A DNA stretch of 64,000 nucleotides from Yonghaparkia sp. Root332 (lineage in GTDB: Bacteria; Actinomycetota; Actinomycetes; Actinomycetales; Microbacteriaceae), in the NCBI RefSeq assembly GCF_001425665.1, contig NZ_LMCX01000002.1, positions 744,001 through 808,000 of the forward strand, read 5' to 3'. How positions within the stretch are numbered: position 1 is the stretch's first letter; every line of letters begins with the position of its first letter. The notes beneath the pieces are model-generated. The model searched no databases, had not been told where the DNA came from, and was given only the letters and a program-made list of their open reading frames with translations. This document shows, piece after piece, positions 9,261 to 21,728 of this stretch. The position numbers and the translations under genes were made by a program.

Positions 9261-11930
9261 GTGACGGACTCAGCAAAGCCTACCCTTCTCATCGTCGACG
9301 GCCATTCGCTGGCCTTCCGGGCGTTCTACGCCCTGCCGATCGACAGCTTCGTCACGCATGACGGCCAGCACACGAACGCGATCCACGGCTTCATCTCGAT
9401 GTTCCTCGGGCTGCTCGCGAAGGAGAAACCGACGCACGTCGCCGTCGCCTTCGACATCTCGCGCTACTCGTTCCGCACGCGCGAGTACCCCGAGTACAAG
9501 GGCACGCGCGGCGAGACTCCGCCCGAGTTCGTGGGCCAGGTGCCTCTGCTGCAAGAGGCGCTCGCGGCGATGAACGTGACGACGATCACGAAGGAAGACT
9601 TCGAGGCCGACGACATTCTCGCCACGCTCGCGCACCAGGGCGGCGAGCAGGGCTTCGACGTGCTCGTCGTGTCGGGCGACCGCGACACGATCCAGCTCGT
9701 CAACGATCGCGTGACCCTGCTCTACCCGAACGCGCGCGGCGTCTCCGAGCTCAAGCGCTACGACGCCGACGCGGTGCGCGAGCGCTACGGCATCAACCCC
9801 GAGCAGTACCCCGAGATCGCGGCCCTCGTCGGCGAGACGAGCGACAACCTGCCGGGCGTCGACAAGGTCGGCGAGAAGACCGCCGTGAAGTGGATCACGC
9901 AGTACGGCTCGCTCGAGAACCTCCTCGCGCACGCCGACGAGATCGGTGGAGTGGTCGGCAACAACCTGCGCGAGCAGCGCGACCGCGCCGAGCGAAACCG
10001 CCGCCTCAACCGCCTCGTGACCGACGTCGAGCTGCCCGTCGCGCCCGCCGATCTCGAGCGCAAGCCCATGGATGTCGCCGCGGTCAAGCGCGTCTTCGAG
10101 CGCCTGCAGTTCCGCACCCTGACCGAGCGCGTTCTCAAGATCGCCGCCGCGGAGGGCGCCGACATGAGCGCTGACGGCGAGGCTCCGTCCGCCGCCGCCG
10201 CCGCCGACGCCCCCGCGGTCCGCACCCTCGTCGACGAGGAGCTCGCGGCGTGGCTGCGCGCCGCCGTCGCCACCGGCGATCCGATCGCCCTGGTGGTGGA
10301 TGCCCCGCTCGGCTCGCTCGAGGGCTTCGGCCTCGCCGCCGGCGCCGACACGGTGCACGTCAACTGGGCCGCGGGCCGCCCCGACTACACCGCCCTCGAG
10401 CAGTGGCTCGCGAGCGACGAGCCGAAACTGGTCGTCGACGGGAAGCGTGCGACGAGCATCCTCGCCGCCGCCGGCCTGCCGCTCGCGGGCGTCGCCTGGG
10501 ATGCGTCTCTCGCGGCGTGGCTCGAGCGCCCAGGGTCGAGCACCCAGTCGCTCGCCGAGCTCGTCGGGAGCATCCTCGGCGAGAGCCTGCCCGAGCCCGA
10601 CCCGAACCAGCTCGTGCCCGACACCGCGGCGCTCTCGCCGGCGACGGGCGCCTGGTACCTCGCCCGCATCGTCGGTGCGCAGCGCGAGCGGCTCGCTCCC
10701 TCGAGCGCGACCGTGCTCACGACGATCGAGCTGCCCGTCACCCCGGTGATCGCTGCGATGGAGCGCGCGGGCATCGCCGTCGATCGCGCCGGCCTGACGG
10801 CTCTCAACGCCGAGCTCGGCGAGACCGCGGCGGGCCTCGCCGAGAAGGCGTACGCCGAGATCGGCCGCGAGGTGAACCTCGGCTCGCCCAAGCAGCTGCA
10901 GCAGGTGCTCTTCGAGGAGCTCGGCATGCCGAAGACGCGGGCGACCAAGACGGGATACTCGACCGACGCCGCGGCCCTCGCCGATCTGCAGGAGGCGCAT
11001 CCGCACCCGTTCCTCGGCCTGCTGCTGCAGCATCGCGACGCGACGAAGCTGCGCCAGATGGTCGAGACGCTCGAGCGCGCCACGGGCGACGACGGCCGCA
11101 TCCACACGACGTACGACCAGACCGGGACGACGACGGGCCGCATCTCGTCGACCGACCCGAACCTGCAGAACATCCCGGTGCGCACCGAGGCCGGCCACCG
11201 CATCCGCGCCGCGTTCGTCGCCGGCGAGGGCTACGAGGGCCTGCTGACCGCGGACTACTCGCAGATCGAGATGCGCATCATGGCGCACCTCTCGGGCGAC
11301 CCCGGTCTCATCGAGGCGTTCACGACGGGGGAGGACCTCCATCGCTTCGTCGGCTCGCGGATCTTCGGCGTCGAGCCGGCCGACGTGACGCCCGAGATGC
11401 GCACGAAGGTCAAGGCGATGAGCTACGGCCTCGCCTACGGGCTGAGCGCCTTCGGGCTCTCCAAGCAGCTGCGCATCTCGAGCGCCGAGGCGAAGCAGCT
11501 CATGACCGACTACTTCGCGCGCTTCGGGGCGGTGCGCGACTACCTTCGGTCGGTCGTCGTGCAGGCGAAGGAGGACGGCTACACGGAGACGATCTTCGGC
11601 CGCCGGCGCCCCTTCGCCGACCTCAACTCTCCCAACCGCGTGCTGCGCGAGAACGCCGAGCGCGCCGCGCTCAACGCGCCCATCCAGGGCACGGCGGCCG
11701 ACATCATGAAGATCGCCATGCTCGGCGTCGACGCCGACCTGCGCGAGCAGCGGCTCGAATCGCGGATGCTCCTGCAGGTGCACGACGAGCTCGTCTTCGA
11801 GGTCGCCGCCGGCGAGCGGGAGGACCTCGAGGCGATCGTGCGGGCGCGCATGGGCTCGGCCGCCGACCTCGACGTGCCGCTCGAGGTGCAGGTGGGAACG
11901 GGCCCGAACTGGGATGCCGCCGCGCATTAG
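9261..11930 (+). CDS. polA: DNA polymerase I
   Basis: DNA repair and Okazaki-fragment polymerase, 889 aa. The N-terminal 5'-3' exonuclease domain (about 1-290) begins LLIVDGHSLAFRAFYAL. A degenerate central 3'-5' exonuclease-like domain (about 310-480) lacks recognisable DEDD catalytic residues, as in many actinobacteria. The polymerase domain follows with motif A DYSQIEMRIMAHLSGD, motif B KAMSYGLAYGLSAFG and motif C QVHDELVFEV. Proofreading is therefore probably absent (inference from the missing motif). The TAG stop at 11928 also forms the start of the next gene's -10 box. With UvrABC 5 kb downstream it completes an excision-repair set. Confidence 0.98.
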   Translation: MTDSAKPTLLIVDGHSLAFRAFYALPIDSFVTHDGQHTNAIHGFISMFLGLLAKEKPTHVAVAFDISRYSFRTREYPEYKGTRGETPPEFVGQVPLLQEALAAMNVTTITKEDFEADDILATLAHQGGEQGFDVLVVSGDRDTIQLVNDRVTLLYPNARGVSELKRYDADAVRERYGINPEQYPEIAALVGETSDNLPGVDKVGEKTAVKWITQYGSLENLLAHADEIGGVVGNNLREQRDRAERNRRLNRLVTDVELPVAPADLERKPMDVAAVKRVFERLQFRTLTERVLKIAAAEGADMSADGEAPSAAAAADAPAVRTLVDEELAAWLRAAVATGDPIALVVDAPLGSLEGFGLAAGADTVHVNWAAGRPDYTALEQWLASDEPKLVVDGKRATSILAAAGLPLAGVAWDASLAAWLERPGSSTQSLAELVGSILGESLPEPDPNQLVPDTAALSPATGAWYLARIVGAQRERLAPSSATVLTTIELPVTPVIAAMERAGIAVDRAGLTALNAELGETAAGLAEKAYAEIGREVNLGSPKQLQQVLFEELGMPKTRATKTGYSTDAAALADLQEAHPHPFLGLLLQHRDATKLRQMVETLERATGDDGRIHTTYDQTGTTTGRISSTDPNLQNIPVRTEAGHRIRAAFVAGEGYEGLLTADYSQIEMRIMAHLSGDPGLIEAFTTGEDLHRFVGSRIFGVEPADVTPEMRTKVKAMSYGLAYGLSAFGLSKQLRISSAEAKQLMTDYFARFGAVRDYLRSVVVQAKEDGYTETIFGRRRPFADLNSPNRVLRENAERAALNAPIQGTAADIMKIAMLGVDADLREQRLESRMLLQVHDELVFEVAAGEREDLEAIVRARMGSAADLDVPLEVQVGTGPNWDAAAH

Positions 11931-11933
11931 GCT
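11928..11933 (+). promoter_or_regulatory. -10 box TAGGCT overlapping the polA stop
   Basis: The polA stop TAG is the first half of TAGGCT, which sits six bases before the ATG at 11940. The DUF885 gene can thus be transcribed independently despite a 9-base intergenic gap. Confidence 0.6.
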
Positions 11934-11939
11934 CGGGGC

Positions 11940-13604
11940 ATGACTGACAACGCCGCCAGCCGCCAGCCCACCGAGGTCGACACGATCGCCGAGGAATGGG
12001 TCGCCACCCTGGTCTCCCTGAGCCCCGAGCTCGCCACCTACATCGGTGCCGACGGGAAGCTCGACGAGTACCAGGACTACTCGCCCGCGGGTCGTGCACA
12101 GATGCACGCCGCCGGGCGGGAGGTCCTCGCCAAGCTCGAGGCCGCCACTCCCGTCGACGACACCGACCGCGTCACGATCGCCGACATGTCCGCGGAGATC
12201 CGCCTCGAGCTCGAGCTCGCCGAGGCCGGGTGGGAGGCGCGCGACCTGAACGTCCTCGCCTCGCCCGCGCAGGGCATCCGTGAGATCTACGACCTCATGC
12301 CGACCGCGACGGAGGAGGACTGGGCGACCATCGCCCGCAAGCTCACGCGCGTCTCCGACGCCCTGGAGGGGTACACCGAGACGCTGCGCGAGGGTATCGC
12401 GAACGAGAACACGCCGGCCGTCCGCCAGGTGCGCGAGGTGCTCACGCAGGTGCGCACCAATGCCGCCCGCGACGGATTCTTCGCCGAGTTCACCGGCGGA
12501 GCCGAGGTGTCCGAGAGTCTCAAGAAGGAGCTCGCCGCCGCCGCCGAGCAGGCCGCCGATGCCTACGGCCGATTCGGCGACTTCCTCGAGCACGAGCTCG
12601 CCCCCGCCGCCCGTGAGGAGGACGCGGTCGGCCGCGAGCTGTACAGCCTCATGTCGCGCCGCTTCCTCGGCGCCACGATCGACCTGGACGAGACCTACGA
12701 GTGGGGCATCCAGGAGCTCGCCCGCATGGTCGAGGAGCAGACGCGCATCGCGAACGAGATCCTCCCGGGCGCCACGGTCGAGGAGGCCATCGCTCACCTC
12801 GAGAAGGACGAGTCGCGCAAGCTGCACGGCCGGAAGGCGCTGCAGGAGTGGATGCAGCAGCTCAGCGACACCGCCGTGGAGGAGCTCTCCCGCACGCACT
12901 TCGACATCCCCGAGCCCGTCAAGGCGCTCGAGTGCATGATCGCCCCGACGCCGGGCGGCGCCATCTACTACACGGGCCCGACCGACGACTTCTCTCGCCC
13001 GGGCCGCATGTGGTGGTCGATCCCCGAGGGCGTCGACTCGTTCGACACCTGGCGCGAGACCACGACCGTGTACCACGAGGGCGTTCCCGGCCACCACCTG
13101 CAGATCGGTCAGGCCGTCTACAACCGCGCCGAGCTCAACTCGTGGCGACGGCTTCTCGCCGGCACGAGCGGCCACGCGGAGGGCTGGGCGCTCTACGCCG
13201 AGCGCCTCATGGAGGAGCTCGGCTACCTCGACGACCCGGCCGACCGCCTCGGCATGCTCGACGGTCAGCGCATGCGCGCCGCCCGCGTCGTTCTCGACAT
13301 CGGCGTGCACCTCGGCAAGATCCACCCCGAGACGGGGAAGGTCTGGACGAGCGAGGACGCCTTCGCCTTCATGCGCAAGAACGTCAACATGAACGACGGG
13401 TTCGTCCAGTTCGAGGTCAACCGTTACCTCGGCTGGCCCGGGCAGGCGCCGTCGTACAAGGTCGGCCAGCGCATCTGGGAGCAGATCCGCGACGAGTACA
13501 AGGCCCGCGAGGGCGACGCGTTCTCCAACAAGGCCTTCCACAAGAAGGCGCTCGACCTCGGCGGCGTCGGCCTCGACACGCTGAAGTCGGCGCTGCTCGG
13601 CTGA
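11940..13604 (+). CDS. DUF885 family putative metallopeptidase
   Basis: Member of the DUF885 family, 554 aa, full length. The zinc-site motif HEGVPGHHLQIG is visible about two thirds along, and a downstream SGHAEGWALYAERL supplies the conserved Glu, consistent with a gluzincin-like metallopeptidase. There is no signal peptide: the N-terminus is hydrophilic (TDNAASRQPTEVDTIAEEW), so the enzyme is probably cytoplasmic. The substrate is unknown. It is placed between polA and rpsA with its own predicted leaderless promoter. Confidence 0.9.
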   Translation: MTDNAASRQPTEVDTIAEEWVATLVSLSPELATYIGADGKLDEYQDYSPAGRAQMHAAGREVLAKLEAATPVDDTDRVTIADMSAEIRLELELAEAGWEARDLNVLASPAQGIREIYDLMPTATEEDWATIARKLTRVSDALEGYTETLREGIANENTPAVRQVREVLTQVRTNAARDGFFAEFTGGAEVSESLKKELAAAAEQAADAYGRFGDFLEHELAPAAREEDAVGRELYSLMSRRFLGATIDLDETYEWGIQELARMVEEQTRIANEILPGATVEEAIAHLEKDESRKLHGRKALQEWMQQLSDTAVEELSRTHFDIPEPVKALECMIAPTPGGAIYYTGPTDDFSRPGRMWWSIPEGVDSFDTWRETTTVYHEGVPGHHLQIGQAVYNRAELNSWRRLLAGTSGHAEGWALYAERLMEELGYLDDPADRLGMLDGQRMRAARVVLDIGVHLGKIHPETGKVWTSEDAFAFMRKNVNMNDGFVQFEVNRYLGWPGQAPSYKVGQRIWEQIRDEYKAREGDAFSNKAFHKKALDLGGVGLDTLKSALLG

Positions 13605-13642
13605 GCCGTCGCGCTCACCTGCGTCGAGCATCCGCTCATCGT

Positions 13643-13677
13643 CGCGGCCCCGTCGACCACCAGTCGGCGGGGCCGCG
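13643..13677 (+). terminator. Hairpin between the DUF885 gene and rpsA
   Basis: CGCGGCCCCG (13643-13652) is exactly complementary to CGGGGCCGCG (13668-13677) across a 15-base loop. It lies 40 bases after the DUF885 stop and before the rpsA promoter, as expected for a terminator isolating rpsA. Confidence 0.7.
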
Positions 13678-13694
13678 GTCGTCCGATCGCGTGT

Positions 13695-13723
13695 TTGCCG
13701 GGGGAGTGCCGGGGCGATAGGGT
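13695..13723 (+). promoter_or_regulatory. rpsA promoter (TTGCCG-N17-TAGGGT)
   Basis: A -35 like TTGCCG at 13695-13700 and a -10 TAGGGT at 13718-13723 are separated by 17 bases. The predicted start near 13730 gives a leader of about 100 bases. That leader holds two small hairpins: CGCCA-ATC-TGGCG (13731-13743) and GTCCG-N6-CGGAC (13751-13766). S1 autoregulates its own mRNA in other bacteria, so the leader could be a control site; this is inference. Confidence 0.65.
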
Positions 13724-13828
13724 GGAGGGTCGCCAATCTGGCGTCGTTCTGTCCGTACGCCCGGACGACACCTTCCAGCACCTCGTCGCCCCGGGCCCGA
13801 TCCATGTCCGCATCGGAGCAACCACTAC

Positions 13829-15271
13829 ATGACCACCGTAACGACCAAGGCCCCCAAGCAGATCGCCATCAACGACATCGGCTCTGCTGAAGACTTCCTG
13901 GCCGCGGTCGAGAAGACCCTGAAGTTCTTCAACGACGGCGACCTCATCGAAGGCACCGTCGTGAAGATCGACCGCGACGAGGTCCTCCTCGACGTCGGCT
14001 ACAAGACCGAGGGCGTCATCCCCTCGCGCGAGCTCTCGATCAAGCACGACGTCGACCCCACCGAGGTCGTCAGCGTCGGCGACACCGTCGAGGCCCTCGT
14101 TCTCCAGAAGGAGGACAAGGAAGGCCGCCTCATCCTGTCCAAGAAGCGCGCCCAGTACGAGCGCGCCTGGGGCGACGTCGAGAAGATCAAGGACGCCGAC
14201 GGCGTCGTGACCGGTCAGGTCATCGAGGTCGTCAAGGGCGGCCTCATCGTCGACATCGGCCTCCGCGGCTTCCTCCCCGCCTCGCTCATCGAGCTGCGTC
14301 GCGTCCGCGACCTCACGCCGTACCTCGGCCAGGAGCTCGAGGCGAAGATCCTCGAGCTGGACAAGAACCGCAACAACGTCGTCCTCTCGCGTCGCGCGCT
14401 CCTCGAGCAGACGCAGTCCGAGAGCCGCACCACGTTCCTCAACAACCTCGCCAAGGGCCAGGTCCGCAAGGGCGTCGTCTCCTCGATCGTCAACTTCGGC
14501 GCGTTCGTCGACCTCGGCGGCGTGGACGGCCTCGTGCACGTCTCCGAGCTCAGCTGGAAGCACATCGAGCACGCGAGCGAGGTCGTCGAGGTCGGCCAGG
14601 AGGTCACCGTCGAGATCCTCGAGGTCGACCTCGAGCGCGAGCGCGTGTCGCTCTCGCTCAAGGCGACGCAGGAGGACCCGTGGCAGGTCTTCGCCCGCAC
14701 CCACGCCATCGGCCAGGTCGCGCCGGGCAAGGTCACGAAGCTCGTCCCCTTCGGCGCGTTCGTGCGCGTCGCGGACGGCATCGAGGGCCTCGTCCACATC
14801 TCGGAGCTGTCGGGCAAGCACGTCGAGCTCGCCGAGCAGATCGTCTCGGTCGGCGACGAGGTGTTCGTCAAGGTCATCGACATCGACCTCGACCGCCGTC
14901 GCATCTCGCTGAGCCTCAAGCAGGCCAACGAGGGCGTCGACCCCGAGGGCGCCGAGTTCGACCCCGCGGTGTACGGCATGCCGACCGAGTACGACGAGGC
15001 CGGCAACTACAAGTACCCCGAGGGCTTCGACCCCGAGTCGGGCGAGTGGAAGGACGGCTTCGAGGAGCAGCGCGCCAAGTGGGAGCAGGACTACGCTGCC
15101 GCCCAGGCCCGCTGGGAGGCCCACAAGAAGCAGGTCGCCACGGCCCTCACGGAGGAGTCGACGCTCGACCTCCCCGGTGGCTCGACCTTCAGCTCCGAGT
15201 CGGCCGGCGCGGGCACCCTCGCCGACGACGAGTCGCTCGCCGCTCTGCGCGAGAAGCTCTCGGGCAACTGA
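13829..15271 (+). CDS. rpsA: 30S ribosomal protein S1
   Basis: Ribosomal protein S1, 480 aa, the actinobacterial four-domain form. S1 RNA-binding repeats are recognisable in order: GTVVKIDRDEVLLDVGYKTEG, VTGQVIEVVKGGLIVDIG, RKGVVSSIVNFGAFVDLGG and APGKVTKLVPFGAFVRVADG. The C-terminus is an acidic, aromatic tail (from about residue 370) without further S1 folds. It binds mRNA on the small subunit. The ATG at 13829 is preceded by a GGAG-containing leader. Confidence 0.97.
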   Translation: MTTVTTKAPKQIAINDIGSAEDFLAAVEKTLKFFNDGDLIEGTVVKIDRDEVLLDVGYKTEGVIPSRELSIKHDVDPTEVVSVGDTVEALVLQKEDKEGRLILSKKRAQYERAWGDVEKIKDADGVVTGQVIEVVKGGLIVDIGLRGFLPASLIELRRVRDLTPYLGQELEAKILELDKNRNNVVLSRRALLEQTQSESRTTFLNNLAKGQVRKGVVSSIVNFGAFVDLGGVDGLVHVSELSWKHIEHASEVVEVGQEVTVEILEVDLERERVSLSLKATQEDPWQVFARTHAIGQVAPGKVTKLVPFGAFVRVADGIEGLVHISELSGKHVELAEQIVSVGDEVFVKVIDIDLDRRRISLSLKQANEGVDPEGAEFDPAVYGMPTEYDEAGNYKYPEGFDPESGEWKDGFEEQRAKWEQDYAAAQARWEAHKKQVATALTEESTLDLPGGSTFSSESAGAGTLADDESLAALREKLSGN

Positions 15272-15317
15272 ACGACAGGCGACTGAGCCACCCGGGTCTC
15301 ATCGACCCGATCGCGAG

Positions 15318-15350
15318 CGGGCCGCTCTCCCTGACGGGGAGGGCGGCCCG
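15318..15350 (+). terminator. Bidirectional hairpin after rpsA
   Basis: A 14-bp stem (15318-15331 with 15337-15350, one G-U pair) closes a TGACG loop. It lies between the convergent rpsA and DUF4126 genes. Confidence 0.85.
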
Positions 15351-15393
15351 TTCCGGGTTCCCGTGACGACGCGCTGGCGTGAGCCGGGTCTGC

Positions 15394-15990
15394 TCAGAGC
15401 TGGTCGACGGAGAGACGACGACGCCGGGCGCGCACAAGGAGGAGCGGCACCGCGACGACGAGGGCGAGCAGCGCGACGACGACGAGCACCGGCACGACCA
15501 GGGCGAGGATGCTGAGCCCCACCGCCCCGACGTCCTCCGCTGTCGACAGCACGGGGGCGGCCGCGCCCGCGGTGAGCGCGTTGGCGGCGGGCCGCGCCGC
15601 CATCTTGCCGAGGTGGACGATGAGGGCGATCACGACGCCCGCGGCGATGGGCACCCACTGCTGCGAGGCGACGAACTCGCTCGGGTCGCTGACCGCGACG
15701 GTCTGCGCTCCGCTTCCCGAGCCGAAGACGATGCCGCCGGCCGCGGGCCGGATGATGGTCTGCAGCCAGTCGTTGATCGAGTCGACGGCGGGGACCTTGT
15801 CGGCGACGACCTCGATCACGAGCAGCACGGCGAGGCCGCCGAGCACCCACTCGTTCTCGAGCCAGGTCCATCCGGCGGGCAGGGTCACGACGTCGAGGAA
15901 GCGCCCGGCCAGGCCGAGCAGCAGGAGGGGGATGTAGGCGTTGAGCCCGGCCGCGACGGCCAGGCCGGTGCCGGTCAGGACTTCGAGCAC
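15394..15990 (-). CDS. DUF4126 membrane protein
   Basis: Conserved integral membrane protein of the DUF4126 family, 198 aa. It begins with a hydrophobic segment (LTGTGLAVAAGLNAYIPLLLLGLAG) and has about four to five membrane spans, ending in a basic cytoplasmic tail (VRARRRRLSVDQL). The family has no established function. Convergent with rpsA and divergent from coaE. No regulatory feature is obvious upstream. Confidence 0.88.
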   Translation of the reverse strand: MLEVLTGTGLAVAAGLNAYIPLLLLGLAGRFLDVVTLPAGWTWLENEWVLGGLAVLLVIEVVADKVPAVDSINDWLQTIIRPAAGGIVFGSGSGAQTVAVSDPSEFVASQQWVPIAAGVVIALIVHLGKMAARPAANALTAGAAAPVLSTAEDVGAVGLSILALVVPVLVVVALLALVVAVPLLLVRARRRRLSVDQL

Positions 15991-16050
15991 GATTCGCCTC
16001 CTCCTCGGTGTGCCACATGGTACTCGCCGGGGCCGAAGCCGTCAGCGGGA

Positions 16051-16056
16051 TAGGCT
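16051..16056 (+). promoter_or_regulatory. -10 box TAGGCT, leaderless coaE start
   Basis: TAGGCT lies six bases before the coaE GTG at 16063. The short spacing and missing ribosome site suggest a leaderless message. Confidence 0.65.
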
Positions 16057-16062
16057 CGAGGG

Positions 16063-16683
16063 GTGGAGGTCATCGGGCTCACGGGCGGCATCGCCGCGGG
16101 CAAGTCGGCGGTCGCGGCACGACTGGCGGAGCTGGGAGCGGTCATCGTGGACGCCGATCGGCTGGCGCGCGAGGCGGTCGCGCCCGGCACGCCGGGGCTT
16201 TCCGCCGTCGTCCAGCGCTTCGGAGAGACGGTGCTCGACGCGGAAGGCGCGCTCAATCGGACGGCCCTGGGCGCCATCATCTTCGGGAGCGAGGTCGACC
16301 GGCGCGACCTCAACGCCATTGTGCATCCAGAGGTCCGGCGACTGTACCGCGAGCGCGTCGAGGCGATCGCCGCGTCCGATCCGGACGCCGTCGTCGTGTA
16401 CGACGTCCCGCTACTCGCGGAGGCCCGCGCCGCGGATGAGTTCGCACTCGTCGTCGTCGTCGACGCTCCGCCGGACGTCCGGGTCGAGCGGCTCGTCCGG
16501 CTGCGCGGCCTCGACCGGGCGGCCGCCGAGGCCCGCGTCGCGGCGCAGATCCCCGACGCCGAGCGCCGCGCGATGGCGGATATCGTCATCGATTCAAGCG
16601 GCACGCTGGACGCCACGCTCGAGCAGGTCGACGCCGTGTGGGAGCGCCTGGTCGCCCAGCGCGCTGTCGGTGGTCCCTCCTAG
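16063..16683 (+). CDS. coaE: Dephospho-CoA kinase
   Basis: Last step of coenzyme A synthesis: phosphorylates the 3'-hydroxyl of dephospho-CoA. It is 206 aa with P-loop GLTGGIAAGKSAVA at the very N-terminus, DADRLAREAV (substrate Asp), the lid/CoA segment, and VVYDVPLLAE. This is the single-domain form, without the C-terminal UPF0157 extension found in some mycobacterial CoaE proteins. Its TAG stop (16681) doubles as the beginning of the uvrB -10 box. The rpsA-coaE-uvrB order is a conserved actinobacterial arrangement. Confidence 0.96.
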   Translation: MEVIGLTGGIAAGKSAVAARLAELGAVIVDADRLAREAVAPGTPGLSAVVQRFGETVLDAEGALNRTALGAIIFGSEVDRRDLNAIVHPEVRRLYRERVEAIAASDPDAVVVYDVPLLAEARAADEFALVVVVDAPPDVRVERLVRLRGLDRAAAEARVAAQIPDAERRAMADIVIDSSGTLDATLEQVDAVWERLVAQRAVGGPS

Positions 16684-16686
16684 TCT
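16681..16686 (+). promoter_or_regulatory. -10 box TAGTCT overlapping the coaE stop
   Basis: The coaE stop TAG plus the next three bases form TAGTCT, six bases before the uvrB ATG at 16693. A GGAGGG lies directly against the ATG, too close for a normal ribosome site, so leaderless initiation is likelier. Confidence 0.6.
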
Positions 16687-16692
16687 GGAGGG

Positions 16693-18765
16693 ATGCAGCC
16701 CACGAGGTCCGTCCGCCCCTTCGAGGTCGTCAGCGACTACACGCCGAGCGGCGACCAGCCGCAGGCGATCGCCGACCTCGCGGCCCGCATCAACGCCGGC
16801 GAGACCGATGTCGTGCTTCTCGGCGCCACCGGAACGGGCAAGTCGGCGACGACCGCGTGGCTCATCGAGCAGGTGCAGCGCCCCACTCTCGTGCTCGCGC
16901 ACAACAAGACGCTCGCGGCGCAGCTCGCGACCGAGTTCCGAGACCTGCTGCCGCACAACGCGGTCGAGTACTTCGTCTCGTACTACGACTACTACCAGCC
17001 CGAAGCGTACGTCCCGCAGACCGACACCTTCATCGAGAAGGACAGCTCGGTGAACGCCGAGGTCGAGCGCCTCCGCCACTCGACGACGAACTCGCTCCTG
17101 AGCCGCCGCGACGTCGTCGTCGTCTCGACGGTGTCGTGCATCTACGGCCTCGGCGCTGCGGAGGAGTACCTCGACGCCATGGTCGCCCTCCAGGTGGGTG
17201 AGCGCATCTCGAGGGATGCCCTGATCCGCCGCTTCGTCGGCATGCAGTACCAGCGCAACGACATCGACTTCTCGCGCGGCAAGTTCCGCGTGCGCGGCGA
17301 CACGATCGAGATCATCCCGATGTACGAGGAGCTGGCGATCCGCATCGAGATGTTCGGCGATGAGATCGAGGCGCTCTACGCGCTCCACCCGCTCACGGGC
17401 GACGTCGTGAAGACCCTCGACGCGGTCTCCGTCTTCCCCGCCACGCACTACGCCGCGTCACCCGACACGATGCAGCGCGCGATCGTCACGATCAAGGAGG
17501 AGCTGGAGCTGCGACTCGCCGAGCTCGAGCGGCAGGGCAAGCTCCTGGAGGCTCAGCGGCTGCGCATGCGCACGACCTACGACATCGAGATGATGGAGCA
17601 GATCGGGTTCTGCAACGGCATCGAGAACTACTCCAGGCACATCGACGGCCGCCAGCCGGGGGAGCCGCCCAACTGCCTGCTCGACTACTTCCCGGAGGAC
17701 TTCCTCGTCGTCATCGACGAGAGCCACGTCACCGTGCCGCAGATCGGCGCGATGTACGAGGGCGACGCCTCGCGCAAGCGCACGCTCGTCGAGCACGGCT
17801 TCCGCCTCCCGAGCGCGCTCGACAACCGACCCCTGCGGTGGGAGGAGTTCCTCGACCGGACGGGGCAGAAGGTCTACCTCTCGGCGACGCCGGGCAAGTA
17901 CGAGCTCGGCATCACCGACTCGATCGTCGAGCAGATCATCCGCCCGACGGGCCTCGTCGACCCCGAGATCGTCGTCAAGCCCAGCAAGGGCCAGATCGAC
18001 GACCTCCTCGAGCAGATCCGACTGCGGGTCGAGCGCGACGAGCGCGTCCTCGTGACGACGCTGACGAAGAAGATGGCGGAAGAGCTCACCGACTTCCTCA
18101 CGGAGGCCGGAGTGCGCGTGCGGTACCTGCACTCCGACGTCGACACGCTGCGCCGCGTCGAGCTGCTGAGCGAGCTGCGCCAGGGCGTCTACGACGTCCT
18201 CGTCGGCATCAACCTCCTCCGTGAGGGCCTCGACCTGCCGGAGGTCTCGCTCGTGGCCATCCTCGACGCCGACAAGGAGGGCTTCCTGCGCTCGGCGACC
18301 TCGCTCATCCAGACGATCGGGCGCGCCGCGCGCAACGTCTCCGGCTCTGTGCACATGTACGCCGACGTCGTCACGCCGTCGATGGCCCAGGCGATCGAGG
18401 AGACCACGCGGCGCCGCGAGAAGCAGGTCGCGTACAACCTCGCCAACGGCATCGACCCGACGCCGCTGCGCAAGAGGATCGCCGACATCACCGACCAGCT
18501 CGCCCGCGAGGGCGCCGACACCGCCGAGCTGCTCGCCCAGCGCGGTCGGGGCGGCGGGAAGTCCGCGCCCACGCCGCGCCGCCCCCGCGAGGGCAAGGCG
18601 GCCGAAGGGGCCACCGAGCTCGAGGCGATCATCGGCGACCTCACGGCCCAGATGCTCACGGCGGCCGCCGAGCTCAAGTTCGAGCTCGCCGCGCGCCTGC
18701 GCGACGAGGTGCAGGAGATGAAGCGCGAGCTGCGGCAGATGGTGGAGGCGGGCCACGTACGCTGA
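16693..18765 (+). CDS. uvrB: UvrABC excinuclease subunit B
   Basis: DNA damage verification helicase of nucleotide excision repair, 690 aa. Walker [11 protein letters not shown], the beta-hairpin region [19 protein letters not shown]-like [12 protein letters not shown], helicase motif [11 protein letters not shown], and a C-terminal UVR domain for UvrC contact ([18 protein letters not shown]). It is followed 63 bases later by uvrA and then uvrC, an unusually complete local NER cluster. No LexA box was recognised in the short upstream region. Confidence 0.98.
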   Translation: MQPTRSVRPFEVVSDYTPSGDQPQAIADLAARINAGETDVVLLGATGTGKSATTAWLIEQVQRPTLVLAHNKTLAAQLATEFRDLLPHNAVEYFVSYYDYYQPEAYVPQTDTFIEKDSSVNAEVERLRHSTTNSLLSRRDVVVVSTVSCIYGLGAAEEYLDAMVALQVGERISRDALIRRFVGMQYQRNDIDFSRGKFRVRGDTIEIIPMYEELAIRIEMFGDEIEALYALHPLTGDVVKTLDAVSVFPATHYAASPDTMQRAIVTIKEELELRLAELERQGKLLEAQRLRMRTTYDIEMMEQIGFCNGIENYSRHIDGRQPGEPPNCLLDYFPEDFLVVIDESHVTVPQIGAMYEGDASRKRTLVEHGFRLPSALDNRPLRWEEFLDRTGQKVYLSATPGKYELGITDSIVEQIIRPTGLVDPEIVVKPSKGQIDDLLEQIRLRVERDERVLVTTLTKKMAEELTDFLTEAGVRVRYLHSDVDTLRRVELLSELRQGVYDVLVGINLLREGLDLPEVSLVAILDADKEGFLRSATSLIQTIGRAARNVSGSVHMYADVVTPSMAQAIEETTRRREKQVAYNLANGIDPTPLRKRIADITDQLAREGADTAELLAQRGRGGGKSAPTPRRPREGKAAEGATELEAIIGDLTAQMLTAAAELKFELAARLRDEVQEMKRELRQMVEAGHVR

Positions 18766-18815
18766 GCGCGCACTGCGGAACCGGGTGCGCACGGAGGACT
18801 GTCGGAGGCGCCGCC

Positions 18816-18821
18816 TAGAAT
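18816..18821 (+). promoter_or_regulatory. -10 box TAGAAT setting the uvrA start
   Basis: TAGAAT overlaps the upstream ATG at 18820 and sits seven bases before the GTG at 18829. A start codon inside the -10 box would not be transcribed from this promoter, so the GTG is favoured. Confidence 0.6.
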
Positions 18822-18828
18822 GACGCGA

Positions 18829-21714
<2,886 letters not shown>

Positions 21715-21728
21715 GCCGCAGCACGATC

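Noticed and set aside
9270-13805. Very long open frame (about 1500 codons) on the minus strand opposite polA and the DUF885 gene
   Set aside because: It is an antisense shadow of high-GC codon usage: low-complexity Arg/Ala/Gly/Val/Asp composition with no family motif, while both plus-strand genes have clear motifs. The same applies to 2444-5686, 17458-21672 and 28690-30306 (minus).
18820-18828. ATG start for uvrA
   Set aside because: It overlaps the best -10 box and has no ribosome site; GTG 18829 fits the local leaderless spacing better. Kept as an alternative only.
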